Assembly (NCBI GenBank): GCA_039704465.1 | Contig: JASFAU010000004.1 | Span: 62,001-126,000, forward strand | Origin: Plasmodiophora brassicae | Taxonomy: Eukaryota; Endomyxa; Phytomyxea; Plasmodiophorida; Plasmodiophoridae | Direction: 5' to 3' | Length of the DNA stretch: 64,000 nt | In this document: piece after piece, positions 12,101 through 21,248 of the stretch | How positions within the stretch are numbered: position 1 is the stretch's first letter | How the letters are laid out: every line of letters begins with the position of its first letter | Made by a program: the position numbers and the translations under genes | Notes under the pieces: generated by a model | The model's database searches: none | What the model was told of the DNA's origin: nothing | The model's input: only the letters and a program-made list of their open reading frames with translations

Positions 12101-15100
12101 CCGCGGCCGGCGACGCCACGGGCATGACCCAGAGCATGACTGAATAGTCGGACGACGGCACCGCATGCGTCGACGACGTGGCGATCGGCAGACGGTAGCC
12201 GAGTTGGTCGGATCGCACCGATACCGGCGTGGACAGCAGCAACGAGGAGCCACGAGGCAGAGCGCCGCCTTGGCCGCCACCTGTGTGGGCAGACGCCGAC
12301 TGGCGGCGCGCCCGCTTCGGCGACTTGTCAATGGCCCGGCGCGTCTGAACACACGATTGCAATTCGTTGTGGATGGCGTCGAGAACGACGCCGATCCGTT
12401 TCGGCCCGCGAGCGAGTTGCGACGCGAGGACGCGGAAGACCGCCCAGGCGAGGGAGCGCAGCGGGCTCGGCGTCGTCAGCAGTGACTGAACGACCGTGAA
12501 CGCGGACGACTGCCACATCAGGCCATGGTCGAGGCGGTGCAGGCGCTGGGCCAGAACGAGGAGCGCCGCCCGGCAGGTCTGGTCGTCGAGCCCTGTCGGG
12601 TGCGCTGCCGCGTTCGATAGCGTTTCCACAGCGATGTTCATGATCGCCAGAGCCTGCCGCTGGACTTGCACCGACGCGCGCCAACCACACCCGTCGACGC
12701 CTTGCAGAGGCGAACCGAACTGGAGGGCCCTCGGCAAACACACGAGAAGCTTGGCACGAATGCCCGAATGCTGGATGGTGGTCAGCAGACCGTACAGGTG
12801 CCGAAGGCCACAGCATCGTTGCAGGGCCCGCGTCTGGCGTCGACGCAGGGCGACGCGGATCGCCCCAACGGAAACCACCGTCGAATCGTTGAAGAAGCGA
12901 CGCAGGTCGGCGAATGGCGAATCACGCTGCAATTTCTGCTTCATGGGTGTCGGCAGCGTTATGCGGAGCAGAGACCTCCAGCGCAGGGCGCTGACGATCA
13001 GGCCGCGCAGCCTTCGCCATTGCCGGCCTGTTTCGCACGGCTTGAGGGCGTCGCCGACAAAGACCTCGTCGTCGTACGCTTGCGCCGGAGGGAACGACGT
13101 CGGCCCTCTCGCGCCTCTCTTGTCCACATCGGTGTCCTCCTCGGCGTTGTCGACATCGATGACGTTGATCGGGATCTCGGTGGGGTCGGAACCTTGGCGG
13201 CCGTCGTCCTTCGCCCATGACTCGAGGACAGCGACAGGCGTGCCGGCAACGACCATCTCGTCGGGATCGTCGCCTTGCGCGGTCTCATGTAGGAACGCCG
13301 CTTCGTGATGCACATTCAGGTCGTCGACGTCCTCCTCCTCGTCGTCCTCCTCGTCGGGAACGAACAGGCCATGACGCAGGTCATCGGCAGGCGCCGGTGC
13401 CGTTGACAGCAACAGAGATGCCTTGGCCAGAACAGGGGCAACAGCGCTTTCATAGGTGAAGTGGTCATGGTCGTCGCCATCGTTGTCGGCCATGGCCTGC
13501 GTTTTCCGAAACATGATCTGCATGCGGATGCCTTGCGCTTCGCGCCAGACCTCGACGAGCTCGACGGGAACGCGAAGGTACGCGCCACCACGCCGCTCGG
13601 GGCCGCCCCGGTCAATGTTCTTCGACACGATCAGGCGGCTGTACGCGACCGCTTCCACGACCAGGCGCCGGTGGTGAACGATGGCGGCGAACGCGGCCCG
13701 GCACGCACGATCGAGCCACGGTTGTGGGGCGCCGACCCGCTCGGCCCGCATGGCGCCGTTGAGCCAGACCCAGAAACGGCCGCCTGGACCGCGCTCCTCC
13801 AGCAGGTCGTTGATGAACTCGGAGCAATCGCACGGCGTGATGACGTACGACGACAGAGCGTGCGGCGTCGAACGCGCCTTCTTGCAGCGTCCAACGTCGA
13901 CGGCATCGTCCGTACCGTCGCCATGGCGCCGTGATTCGCCCATGCAGAACAGGGGGCTTTCCAACCATGGCCGCAGGTCGTCGTCGCCCTCGCGTTCCAC
14001 GACCTGACAGGCGCCGTCGCCCGGGACGTCGCCGGCCGAGATCTGCCGGCAGAGGATGTCGATCAGGGCGTCGGCCACGATATGGATCAGAGCGTCGATC
14101 CCCTGGTCGGCGCGGGCCGATTCGTCCAACCCGGGAGTGGCATGGCACCGAGCGACGACGGCGACGTTGTCCAGTTCGGCGACGAGGCGCAGAAGAAACG
14201 GGAACAGCTTATCGGACAGGCCGAGCAGGGACAGGGACTGGACGAGAACGGGGACGATGGCGCCAACCAGCGACGAGCAGAGCGTCGATGAGATCGTTGC
14301 GGTGAGCGACTGCCGTGCGATTCGGCACAGTTGCAGAGCGGTCTCGAGGACGACTTGGGCGTAGTCGACGACGATGCCAACCGATAACTCGGTCTGCTCG
14401 GCAGCGACCCAGGCGATCAAGTGCGCCTGCAAGGCCGATAGGAACCGGAGCAGGGGCAGACAGGAGGAATCCAGCAGGGCCACGCGATTGACGAGAAGAA
14501 GGAGCAGGTCGAGCAATTGTCGCGTATCAGCACGCGCAGACGCTGACGACGACGATTGTTGCTGCGGAACCAGCAGGGCGGTCATCGAGCTATGGGCCAT
14601 ACGCTCCAGGACAGCGGGCCCGATCAGCTTCGCCACCGACGTCGTTCCGCAGATGCTGGTCTTGAGCAGGTCGATCTTGGCGTCATTGGACGGGTAGAAC
14701 AGGTCCAGGCCGACTTGCAGCAATTCAACGACTTCGCTTCGGATGGCGTCGGCCCCAGACCATACCGCTGTGGGCGCGCGTGTTTCACCAGGTTGGTCGG
14801 CGTCGACGAGCCACAGCAGCAGACGGTTCAGCGTGTCCAGGGCGAACCGTGCAGCTGGGCGGTCCACACAGGACGACGTGGTGTCGCTGTTCGTGTGCAG
14901 GTCGAACCCGAGCGCCGCCACAGGTTGCTGGGCGAGGACCAACCGCCGAACGTTGCACCGGAGCAGCCGAAGCGAAGACCGCATAATGAATACAGGCACG
15001 GCGGTCTTCTGGCCCTGCGCCTCGTCCTGCATGTCGTTGTCGGTCAGAACGGCAGACAGCCTCGCTGACGCCTGGCGAATCAGGGCGACCAGGCGTTCGA

Positions 15101-17552
15101 AACACACGGGGCGCACGTCGATGCAGAACGGCACCGACGTGATCTCATCCTGGCGCAGCAGCGTCGCCGAGTAGCGTTGCTCCCGCGACAAGCGATCCAG
15201 TTGCATCAGGAGGATGGCGGCCACGTGCACAGGGTCGAACGCCTTATCGTCGGGCGCCGCAGATACGTCGGGCAACTCGCCACCGAACAGCTGAAGCAGC
15301 GCTTCGTGGTGCTTGTCGACGTGGTCAGCCCCAGCATCGGCGTTCTGGTCGGCGGACGCGTGCAGGGCGTCGTTGGCGTCCGGCGCGACCTTCTGGAGCG
15401 TGAACGGAAGCGGGACGCCGCCGGTGCCGACGATGGCCGGGTCGAGCGGATCCCCGGTGACGCCCAGCGAGTACTTGTCGCCGGCGAGAATCGTCCGAAG
15501 CGACGTGCCTGTCAGCGCCGCGATCGGCGCCGGCGTGTGCACGTACGACTCCTGGCCGTTGCCGAGCTGGAACTCGCTGGCGCCGCCCCAGGCCCAGGCC
15601 TGGCCGTCGGCGGTGATCGCCACCGAGTGATCGGCGCCCCCATCGACCCAGACGACCCGATGCCCATGGAGAGCGGCCACGCGTTTCGGCGCCTCCTGGC
15701 TGGTCGAGTTCCCATGGCCGAGCTTCCCGCTCAGGCCTTCGCCCCAGGAGAACAGGTCGCCGGACGACGTCACCGCCAGGGCGTGGTCCCACCCAGCAGA
15801 AACGACGACGACGTTGTGTTCGGCCAGGGCCTCCAGGCGCCTCGGGGTCGATTCCGGCTGGCACGTCCCGTGGCCGAGGACCGGACGCGACGCCTCGTAG
15901 CCGCTCCCCCACGAGTACGCCTCGCCGTTCATGGTCGCCGCCAGGCTGTGCTCCCAGCCGCAGGCGATCATCTTGACGCGCCGGTCGGCCAGCGCGTCGA
16001 CAACGGTCGGGACGTTCGCGTCGTGCCGGTGGCCGAGCCCGAGCTGGCCCGACTCGTTCTTGCCCCAGGCGTAGACGACCAGGTCGTCGTCGATGGCCAT
16101 GGAATGGTACGCGCCGCAGACGACGAACGCGACCTTGACGTGCTCCAGGGCGGCCACCGGGGCCGGCTCCGACAGCGACACCGACGACCGATGCCCGAGG
16201 CGCCCATTGTTGCCGTCGCCCATCGAGAACACGGCGCCGCCGTACGTCAGCAGCAGCGAATGCGACAGGCCGCACGCGATCGACAGGATCGGGATGCCGG
16301 CCACCTTCTCGATCTCCTTCGGCAGCGACTGGTGCGAGGCGCTGCCGTGCCCGAGGCGGCCGTTGTCGCCCTTGCCCCACGAGAGCGCGCGGTCGTTCAT
16401 GTCGACGGCCAGCGCGTGGTTCGCGAACGTCGCCACCTGCCGCAGGTTCGTCGAGGAGAACGCGGAGACGCTGACGGGCGCGCCCTTCTTCACGGTCGAC
16501 CCGATCCCGAGTCGGCCGTTCTCGCCGCGCCCCCAGGCGAACAGGTCGCCGCCGGGCAGACGAACAATACCGCGCTCGGCCGCAGCAGCCGACGACGCGG
16601 AGGACGCGTCGCCCAGCGAGGCGACGATCAGAGCGGATGACGAGCGCGGCGAGGCCGTCGACGCCAGCGGGCCCTTCGTTCGGGCGAGTTGCTGGAGGAA
16701 CGGCACGACCTGGAGCTGGACCTGGTCGGCGGTCGTCAGGATCAGCTGCAGAACGGCGAGCAGGTCAGCGAGGGACGCGCGTGCGATCGCCAGCCCGAGC
16801 AGGGCCGAGATCGCCTGCGACCGGTCGTCCCTGGCGACGGCGACCGTGTCCGCGTTCGCCAGCATCGACATCAGGAACCGGGAGATCGCGTCGAGCACGC
16901 CGAGGTCGTCCGACGACGTCTTCGTCATCGGGGCCATCGACGACAGCAGCGGTAGCAGGACGTTCAGGATCGACGACGACACGGTCGGGTCGGCCGGGTC
17001 GGCCACGTCCATTGTCGCACACATCAACCGAACGCCAATCATGGCTTCGAACGGCAACGACGACGACGACGACGACGACGACGGCACTGCAACGGGCGGG
17101 TCGGACGATTTCGACGACGTCGACGATGACGGTGCCGCGCGATGCGGTTGACGATGATGGAGCTGGCCGATGGAGTCGGCGACGCGCCTGAGCAGTCGGG
17201 CTCGGAGCGCGGCTCTGGACCGGTCGGCGGCGGCGATGTCGTCGACGTTCGCCGATATGCGGCGGATCAGGCGGTCGACCAGATCGGCGACCTGGTCGCG
17301 GTCGGCCCGGTCGGCGCCGAGCATGGCCTCCTCGAGGCCGTCGTCGTCGTCCAGGTCGGCCTGGCGATCGGCGGCTGACGCCGGCGCCTGTTTGAGTTGC
17401 TGGGCGATGTAGTCGATGTCGAGGAACCGCGACAGGTCGACGTGCGTCCAGTCGACGGACGGGTCGGACAGCGACGACGACCGGGAGCGGGCGGCGACGC
17501 CGGCATTGCCCATTGGGGCGGGGCGGGCGGGCGGGCGGGCGGCGACGATCAC
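6198..17552 (-). CDS. Giant HERC-type HECT E3 ubiquitin ligase, intronless
   Basis: 3784-aa single-exon protein that should attach ubiquitin to substrates through a catalytic cysteine. Domains in order: RCC1-like repeats at residues about 330-695 (recurrent 'FAWGRGENGRLG', 'SWGKGDNGRLGHG', 'AWGKNESGQLGLG'); an acidic region; a LamG/concanavalin-like segment about 1795-1960 ('HAWTHVVFSMEK'); a UBA-like helix bundle about 2390-2425 ('AAMGFDREFCRLAL'); a SPRY domain about 2940-3045 ('GVHRWDICLDR', 'YIFIGVG'); and a C-terminal HECT domain about 3410-3784. The HECT shows 'FKVKFVGEGVTDNGGPYRE' and 'LPQTHTCFFSIALPRY', so the active cysteine is about residue 3738. Poly-Ser tracts come from (GAC)n/(TCG)n microsatellites. 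It resembles HERC1/HERC2 in size and ends but has only one RCC1 propeller. The start is at 17552; the promoter is shared with the GTPase gene. Confidence 0.92.
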   Translation of the reverse strand: MIVAARPPARPAPMGNAGVAARSRSSSLSDPSVDWTHVDLSRFLDIDYIAQQLKQAPASAADRQADLDDDDGLEEAMLGADRADRDQVADLVDRLIRRISANVDDIAAADRSRAALRARLLRRVADSIGQLHHRQPHRAAPSSSTSSKSSDPPVAVPSSSSSSSSLPFEAMIGVRLMCATMDVADPADPTVSSSILNVLLPLLSSMAPMTKTSSDDLGVLDAISRFLMSMLANADTVAVARDDRSQAISALLGLAIARASLADLLAVLQLILTTADQVQLQVVPFLQQLARTKGPLASTASPRSSSALIVASLGDASSASSAAAAERGIVRLPGGDLFAWGRGENGRLGIGSTVKKGAPVSVSAFSSTNLRQVATFANHALAVDMNDRALSWGKGDNGRLGHGSASHQSLPKEIEKVAGIPILSIACGLSHSLLLTYGGAVFSMGDGNNGRLGHRSSVSLSEPAPVAALEHVKVAFVVCGAYHSMAIDDDLVVYAWGKNESGQLGLGHRHDANVPTVVDALADRRVKMIACGWEHSLAATMNGEAYSWGSGYEASRPVLGHGTCQPESTPRRLEALAEHNVVVVSAGWDHALAVTSSGDLFSWGEGLSGKLGHGNSTSQEAPKRVAALHGHRVVWVDGGADHSVAITADGQAWAWGGASEFQLGNGQESYVHTPAPIAALTGTSLRTILAGDKYSLGVTGDPLDPAIVGTGGVPLPFTLQKVAPDANDALHASADQNADAGADHVDKHHEALLQLFGGELPDVSAAPDDKAFDPVHVAAILLMQLDRLSREQRYSATLLRQDEITSVPFCIDVRPVCFERLVALIRQASARLSAVLTDNDMQDEAQGQKTAVPVFIMRSSLRLLRCNVRRLVLAQQPVAALGFDLHTNSDTTSSCVDRPAARFALDTLNRLLLWLVDADQPGETRAPTAVWSGADAIRSEVVELLQVGLDLFYPSNDAKIDLLKTSICGTTSVAKLIGPAVLERMAHSSMTALLVPQQQSSSSASARADTRQLLDLLLLLVNRVALLDSSCLPLLRFLSALQAHLIAWVAAEQTELSVGIVVDYAQVVLETALQLCRIARQSLTATISSTLCSSLVGAIVPVLVQSLSLLGLSDKLFPFLLRLVAELDNVAVVARCHATPGLDESARADQGIDALIHIVADALIDILCRQISAGDVPGDGACQVVEREGDDDLRPWLESPLFCMGESRRHGDGTDDAVDVGRCKKARSTPHALSSYVITPCDCSEFINDLLEERGPGGRFWVWLNGAMRAERVGAPQPWLDRACRAAFAAIVHHRRLVVEAVAYSRLIVSKNIDRGGPERRGGAYLRVPVELVEVWREAQGIRMQIMFRKTQAMADNDGDDHDHFTYESAVAPVLAKASLLLSTAPAPADDLRHGLFVPDEEDDEEEDVDDLNVHHEAAFLHETAQGDDPDEMVVAGTPVAVLESWAKDDGRQGSDPTEIPINVIDVDNAEEDTDVDKRGARGPTSFPPAQAYDDEVFVGDALKPCETGRQWRRLRGLIVSALRWRSLLRITLPTPMKQKLQRDSPFADLRRFFNDSTVVSVGAIRVALRRRQTRALQRCCGLRHLYGLLTTIQHSGIRAKLLVCLPRALQFGSPLQGVDGCGWRASVQVQRQALAIMNIAVETLSNAAAHPTGLDDQTCRAALLVLAQRLHRLDHGLMWQSSAFTVVQSLLTTPSPLRSLAWAVFRVLASQLARGPKRIGVVLDAIHNELQSCVQTRRAIDKSPKRARRQSASAHTGGGQGGALPRGSSLLLSTPVSVRSDQLGYRLPIATSSTHAVPSSDYSVMLWVMPVASPAAAPGPTADASSAVLQTVLVRFGSLQVFAPKLCLSRYDHKLQAVVTTSTGNEVVQSPASLPMHAWTHVVFSMEKRAATLTVTPEATGQPVVTRKTLQGSPRQPSSSSSSSPFFIGKALDSDVHGFEGRVAQVAFIRRAVSDSELGETFAGGRPSGDPADRASCQLLSLLWSIGPKSLSGSGRWVGSLLELLEHDGAALAVRIRVLRLLRRLLPLLPIERLQSPHGRGSDRIEHGSMLTSAEFLVAFLMDAVASLVWTWEPAGSSSSSSSSSSPVRTEHHRMAVADEAIQLLRSLLDSADDAWAAVVSHAIRTALQGIAGLLREPIAVNSPAVAYAIGALAVIGGHCPMMRLGARVRLPDGVLGAVTWFRSRSLTMHVLVDGEDSSRIVNVRNVVLVDEMNAAGAAQRFSDVLLRLFTLALAERRTAPQGPASPSPTKSGPRLTVVTSTDGGDAETIVEAERAVIRSRLSSSLLKAVCLMIRQSSSSGSFAFDADLLGELVYVASLPTRLETRMDRMALEYKHQFAWARLRYGRAVHNNVGGVDVDPHEDHPPVVESPTAALPSPLASPALTAEQRAQEVKVDHVAAMGFDREFCRLALSNSNWDENAAVEFLLVNLETLEAQKRAAEAVIAARPLASPRAGGNVRRGRPSQSPKAPAVDIATCLDGLPPVDASLVEDHSTKETATDPFVERFFPEGSSSSLPITSFLNVPGQFVSPGKGVGAASSPGGSSSGPPAVGLDDDAPDLVYPDELRSVREMDDALGVIFARDAVVDALVHSDRASSQLAAVCRQDPHVTLRFIKLVAFRNLGALPVQERRLLRQLALLVQTQGPAAQDLVLEECLRHLEMAATPDWSGCVWGHRDLSLTDADALSKPRVELAMWMVRDLVDLPSDVAPVVRRLAHCLRSSNLPLRECIADLLTALAYRIGDDDRDTLQAFVAAVRASAVRRQTEQRMAGEEDRLIKSRYLAAMLALLGAVDDAERRLADPSSSSCGGGGGQPAPTPEEITTDAIELFWDGPASAEFALDMRPAATTTSDATDVPPAFHEVYRGGARAFRAQALDELTAYEFRVRDLTHGRASDPVTLLTYPALRWDAHNARASGRARVRLSHCALTATFDAGSDKWRTLLANRGYASGVHRWDICLDRMSKGYIFIGVGTASANPDTYVGGDAHGFGLFVSDRSRYHGRNKVKGGAKYGDQMAQGDVVGVVLDLDHRTLSYALNGNDLGVAFDDLPVAPAAKLFPAVSFYHRHDAVSFGTARRVRQTPHASSLATTTTMTTQAARVARRIATATRFARRLLSPSSSSSPACASHFFDLAYAFWRSWVPSDHRLLATGGGGGVVRADVSRAACRRVGLVLRRRVRRLQDGAVAGVLVGVATGDDDGRPVAVVSGDGDADPDLVPVDSLVRSAPIVDDDDGDGDARAAAARWTLREFVEHGGRRALDDDDARLVRACNDAADRLGVDPLSLLYDEVAAAAGVDDDDVGACARFALVRTFNLLVSQVLPYLAVQGAAPSGPRLSMSLGALVRRLRPVVVTRLKAQALADVLHQTATYTKPSEDPYEDPPDLRQITLNRHLAAARASSPSEAERLASSLFGQAATQLGVMPVRDLRRGFVRMLDDGQERTFKVKFVGEGVTDNGGPYRECFNEFVAELQSPALLPLLVATANARDAQGGAGRDRYVPAPACARPDLFRLMGHLVGIAVRNKIHLDLRLPALVWAALVGLEPTRAHLREVDAQFADRLDDALLNDDALDDDDDLTFECTLGDGRTTVDLVPFGRQVRVTKENRGDWARLAEQCRLHEADAQIGAIRDGFAAIVPLATFELLTVDEVEAIVCGRADFSVDLLRSVTVYEGGVSPDDAHVVYFWQVLSEMTPDEKGEFARFAWARTRLPVRADQFTTKFKIQPMPGGEGLQHAADGQLPQTHTCFFSIALPRYSSAAVLRERLLYAARNCQTLDRDLKLSDAEIAEIGDV

Positions 17553-18092
17553 AATCGAACCCCCGGGCGCAGCAGCCCACCACCGCGCGCGCGCGCCCTG
17601 CTCTCACCCAGTCAAAGTCTGTATGACGATTTGCGGCACTGACGATCCCGATCACAGCCGGGCGCGAGATCGACGGTTACATTTTATTGTTGTTCCGCCA
17701 CAACCAGGGAGCCCGTTTCCTGATTTTGCGCCTTCCCTCCCCTCCCGTCGGGTCCTCCGTTCTCGGAGCCGCGTACGGCACCCCCGCGGGCACGACCCCC
17801 CGCTGGACGGAAGCTGCTTGCGGGTGACGTCCCCTGTTCCGACGTCGACGTCCTCAGAACCGCCCCACCCACGCGTCGAATCCTGCGCATTCCCAGAACA
17901 GCTCGCCATTGTGCCGCCCTCCCTGGCACCAGAGTCGTGGAAGCCGGGGCGGCGCCCATCGTGAGGTACCTACGTACGTACCGTCTAGAAGGCCCTGCAG
18001 GCCAGTGGCGGCTCGCAGGCGGTTTCAGACTTTCAGTCCCCCCGCCACTCAAGTCCCTATTTTTGTCGTCGCACCGCCCGCCACTGGCGACG
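17553..18092. promoter_or_regulatory. Divergent promoter between HERC ligase and GTPase
   Basis: 540 bp between two head-to-head start codons. It contains a GCGCGCGC run near 17584 and an A/T-richer patch near 17680 (TTTTATTGTTGTT). Open frames here are short and I consider them non-coding. No other feature is supported. Confidence 0.45.
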
Positions 18093-20176
18093 ATGGAGGA
18101 GACCAACGGCGACGTCGACGACATCGCGTCGCTGGTCGACGACGACGTTGACACGGCCGACGGCGATGTATCCGAGGGGTTCTTCGGGAAAGTCGACACG
18201 TGCCCGCGTCAAACGATCCATCGGCACGCGAGGCGGGCCCCCGGCAACGGCCGTCACGTCCGGCGGCGCCTCGCCGGCGAGGTCCTGTCCAGAATCAAGG
18301 TTCCCCCCGCGGCTGAGAATCGGCGCTCACCACAGCGCGCTCTGACACGCGCGCGCAGGACATTGCTCGAACAACGGGTCTACGCCGAGTAACCGCCGCG
18401 TCCGATGTCGACCTGGCGTGTAACGACGACGGTCAGGTACAGATGCACGTCTTGCTGCACTTGGTAGCGCTGGTGTCGCTAACGCGATGGCCAAGTTGAC
18501 CCATTTGGGCCAAGAGGACCACACGGGCCCGATCGAGTACAAGTACATGCTGCTGGCGCCGTCCCCCGACCGCATCGAGAACCTGTGCACCCAGATGAAC
18601 TTCCGGCTGTCGGAAGGTGCTGGCCAGGCCGTCTACGAGGTCGTCCTGCGCCCACGTTTGACTGCGTCGCTCGTGTCCTAACCGCAAGGTGACACAGATT
18701 GGCGTTCGCGACTGTGGCGATCCGGCTGGGTTGTCGGACGAGGACCTACGCGCGTCCATCAGGACGATCCAGACGATGGCCGAGATGATCTCCTGCGACT
18801 GTTTCATTGTCGGCGTGCATCGCGGGCGTCTGGGGAAGACCGCCCAGCTGTACGTGACGCGGACGTCGAGGCTGGACGTGCCTGCCGACGTCCGCATCTG
18901 CCTCAGCGGGCGATCCGGTTCCGGGAAGAGCACGCTGATTGGCGTGCTGTCGAGTGGAGCGCTCGACAACGGCGTTGGATCAGCGCGGACGAACGTGTTC
19001 CGTCACCAGCACGAGCTGGCGAACGGGCTGACGTCGTGCGTTAGCCGACAATTGATCGGATTCGACGCCGGCGGGGGCATCACGAACCATGACGCTCTCG
19101 TGCGAAGCCTGCCATCGGTTGTCGCAGCGTCGGCCAGACTCGTGACGCTCATCGACCTCGCTGGCCACAAGCGGCACTTGAAGACGGCGCTGTACGGGCT
19201 GGCGTCGCAAGTCCCCGACTACTGCTGCATTGTCATCGCGGCGCGGGACGCCATGGACGAGGGTTCCCCGTTGCCGGAGCACCTGGACATCAGCGTTCGC
19301 CTGCGGATTCCCGTCTTTATCATCGTCAGCAAAGCGGACCTCGTCGACGACGCCGTGCAGGTCGCCCAGCACCTGTCTGCACGAGTTGCCGTCAGGACTC
19401 AGGTCATCGAGACTGTCGTGACGCAGGACCTGGCCGACCGGTGCCTGGACCTGCGCCTGATTCCGATCCTTGTCATCAGTGGGAAGACAGGCGTTGGCCT
19501 GCCCACTCTGCGACGTTTCCTGAGGCTCCTGCGCAAGCCCCGCGTTTGGGAGAAACGGAGGGATGACAACCTGTTCGAGTTCCACTGCGATGAGGTCCAC
19601 GATGTCGACCGGGTCGGCACCGTCGTATCCGGCGTCGTCCTGAACGGCGTCTTCGAGGTCGGTACTCGATGATGGGGCTCCCGTGTATCCGCGTGTGATT
19701 ATTCGTGCCTGCAGGTCGGTCAAACGGTCAAGCTCGGCCCTGTGGAGAACGGCACGTACGTCGAAGTGATGGCGGAATCCATTCACGTACATCGGACGAA
19801 CGTGCGGCGAGCCGTTGCAGGCCAGGCGGTCAGCGTTGCCTTGCGGGGCGTCAAACGGTCGCACGTTCGCAAGGGCATCGCCTTGATACATGTCGATCGC
19901 CCGCCGTCCGCATGCACAGAGTTCACTGCCGATGTGACAGCGCTGTCGCCATCGAACCCGTTCGCTGTCGGTGCACAGTGCGTCGTGCACGTGAGCACCG
20001 TCAGCCAGCTGTGCACCGTCGTTGCCGTTCACAACCAGAGCGTTGTATTCAGGTTCGCCCATAGAGCCGAGCACGTGTCGCAGGGCGCTCCGCTCATCTT
20101 CCGCGATGATCGCGTCCAAGGGTGCGGGTTCGTCACCGGCGTCAACGTCGTACCGTCTGGTGGCAGCCACTGTTGA
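18093..20176 (+). CDS. GTPBP1/GTPBP2-type translational GTPase
   Basis: GTPase related to EF-Tu/eEF1A, of the GTPBP1/2 family linked to ribosome rescue and mRNA decay in animals. First exon 18093..18191 encodes an acidic 33-aa start. A second exon ends at 18639 and carries 'IEYKYMLLAP', 'ENLCTQMNFRLSEGAGQA', matching the GTPBP2 pattern. Exon 18698..19657 holds the G domain: G1 'SGRSGSGKST', switch II 'DLAGHKRHLKT' (DxxGH), G4 'VSKADLVD' (variant of NKXD, with SKAD), then 'VGTVVSG'. Exon 19715..20176 holds the beta-barrel domains ('GQTVKLGPVENG', 'RSHVRKG', 'VFRFAH', 'LIFRDDRVQGCG'). The 3' junctions are secure; the start of the second exon (about 18443) is uncertain. NKxD replaced by SKAD is noteworthy but close to the TKID/TKVD of family members. 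Confidence 0.85.
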
Positions 20177-20363
20177 TAAGCCATCCCCAGTAACTATATA
20201 CACCAATATCTATCGACGACGACTCGGGGAGGCTGGACAGAACCACAACGAACATTGTATACGTCGAAAGACCTGTCAGGACGCTTCAGTTGGTGGGTGC
20301 TGACACAAGGACAAAGGCGTTCGTTACATGAGGCGATGTTCGATAGGTCGTCGGGCGAAGACG

Positions 20364-21248
20364 TTATCGTTGAAGTTGCGAGGCCGTCATGTGCGATAGA
20401 TCTGGTAACTGCCTGACGAGGTCGCCGACGGCCTCGATCGAGGACAGCGTGGCGTCGTCGTCAGTGGCGGGCGCCTCCGTCGGCGCTGCCGCCGAATCGG
20501 GCAGGACCCAGAGGCTGTTCGTCGTGGACAGCGTACCGACGGGCGACTCCAGGCTGAATTTCCGTCGCAGCGGCCGATACGGCTCGGTAGGCGCGTTCGT
20601 GATCCCAATCCCGGCGAAGACCAGCTCGCCCAGCCTGGATTGGTAGAAGATCGACGACGTCGTCAACGGCCGCAACCGTCCGTCGGGCGACAGCAACGCC
20701 GGCCTGTTTGTCCCATTGGGCGTAAACGGATACTGGCAATGGTACGCGCGCATCCTACCGATCCTTTTCCCACCCAGCAATCAGTTGGACGAGGGTCGCC
20801 CCCTGCTCGTCGTCTTCATCGTCGCCTATGACGCCAACGCAGTCACTGGGCAGGAATTCGCGTAATCTCTGTCATCAGGGGACATCAGTGTCGTCGCTGT
20901 CCCTGCAACGTCCACGCCATGGACCTTCTCGACGAGCTGCTCGAACTCGGGAGATTCCAGGCCGACCAGCGGATCGGGCGCGGGTTCCGCAGGCGCCGCC
21001 GACGGTTGCTCGAAAGCGCCCCAGTCGTCGTGGTCGTCGTCTCCATCGGCGGCAGGTACCGCGGCGGCGTCGTTGAAATCGCCCCAGTCGTCCTCGTCGT
21101 TGGCGGCCGGTGCCACGTGGCCCCTGTTATCGTTGGCCGGCGACGCGAAGTCGCCCCAGTCGTCGTCGTCCGGCGATTTCGCATCGCCTGACGCGCTTCC
21201 CGCCTTGCCGCCCGCCTTGACATCGTCGGCGACGGCCGCCGCCGACAT
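20364..21248 (-). CDS. Acidic WGDF-motif protein, possible aftiphilin-like trafficking adaptor
   Basis: The first exon (21248 down to about 20930) encodes three acidic tryptophan motifs, 'DDDDWGDFASP', 'DEDDWGDFNDA' and 'DHDDWGAFEQP', the kind bound by clathrin-adaptor appendage domains in aftiphilin and related proteins. A GT-AG intron of about 40-60 nt ending near 20889 allows 'RLREFLPSDCVGV', then 'QGATLVQLIAGWEKDR', then 'MRAYHCQYPFTPNGTNRP' and a C-terminal part with 'ESPVGTLSTTNSLWVLPDSA', ending at 20364. The join between the WEKDR and MRAYH parts is broken by four bases, GTAG, near 20752 (see findings). Role in vesicle traffic is inferred from motifs only. It converges on the GTPase gene, 187 bp away. 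Confidence 0.5.

Noticed and set aside
15177..16640. 487-aa plus-strand open frame
   Set aside because: Antisense to the RCC1 repeats, which are unmistakable on the minus strand.
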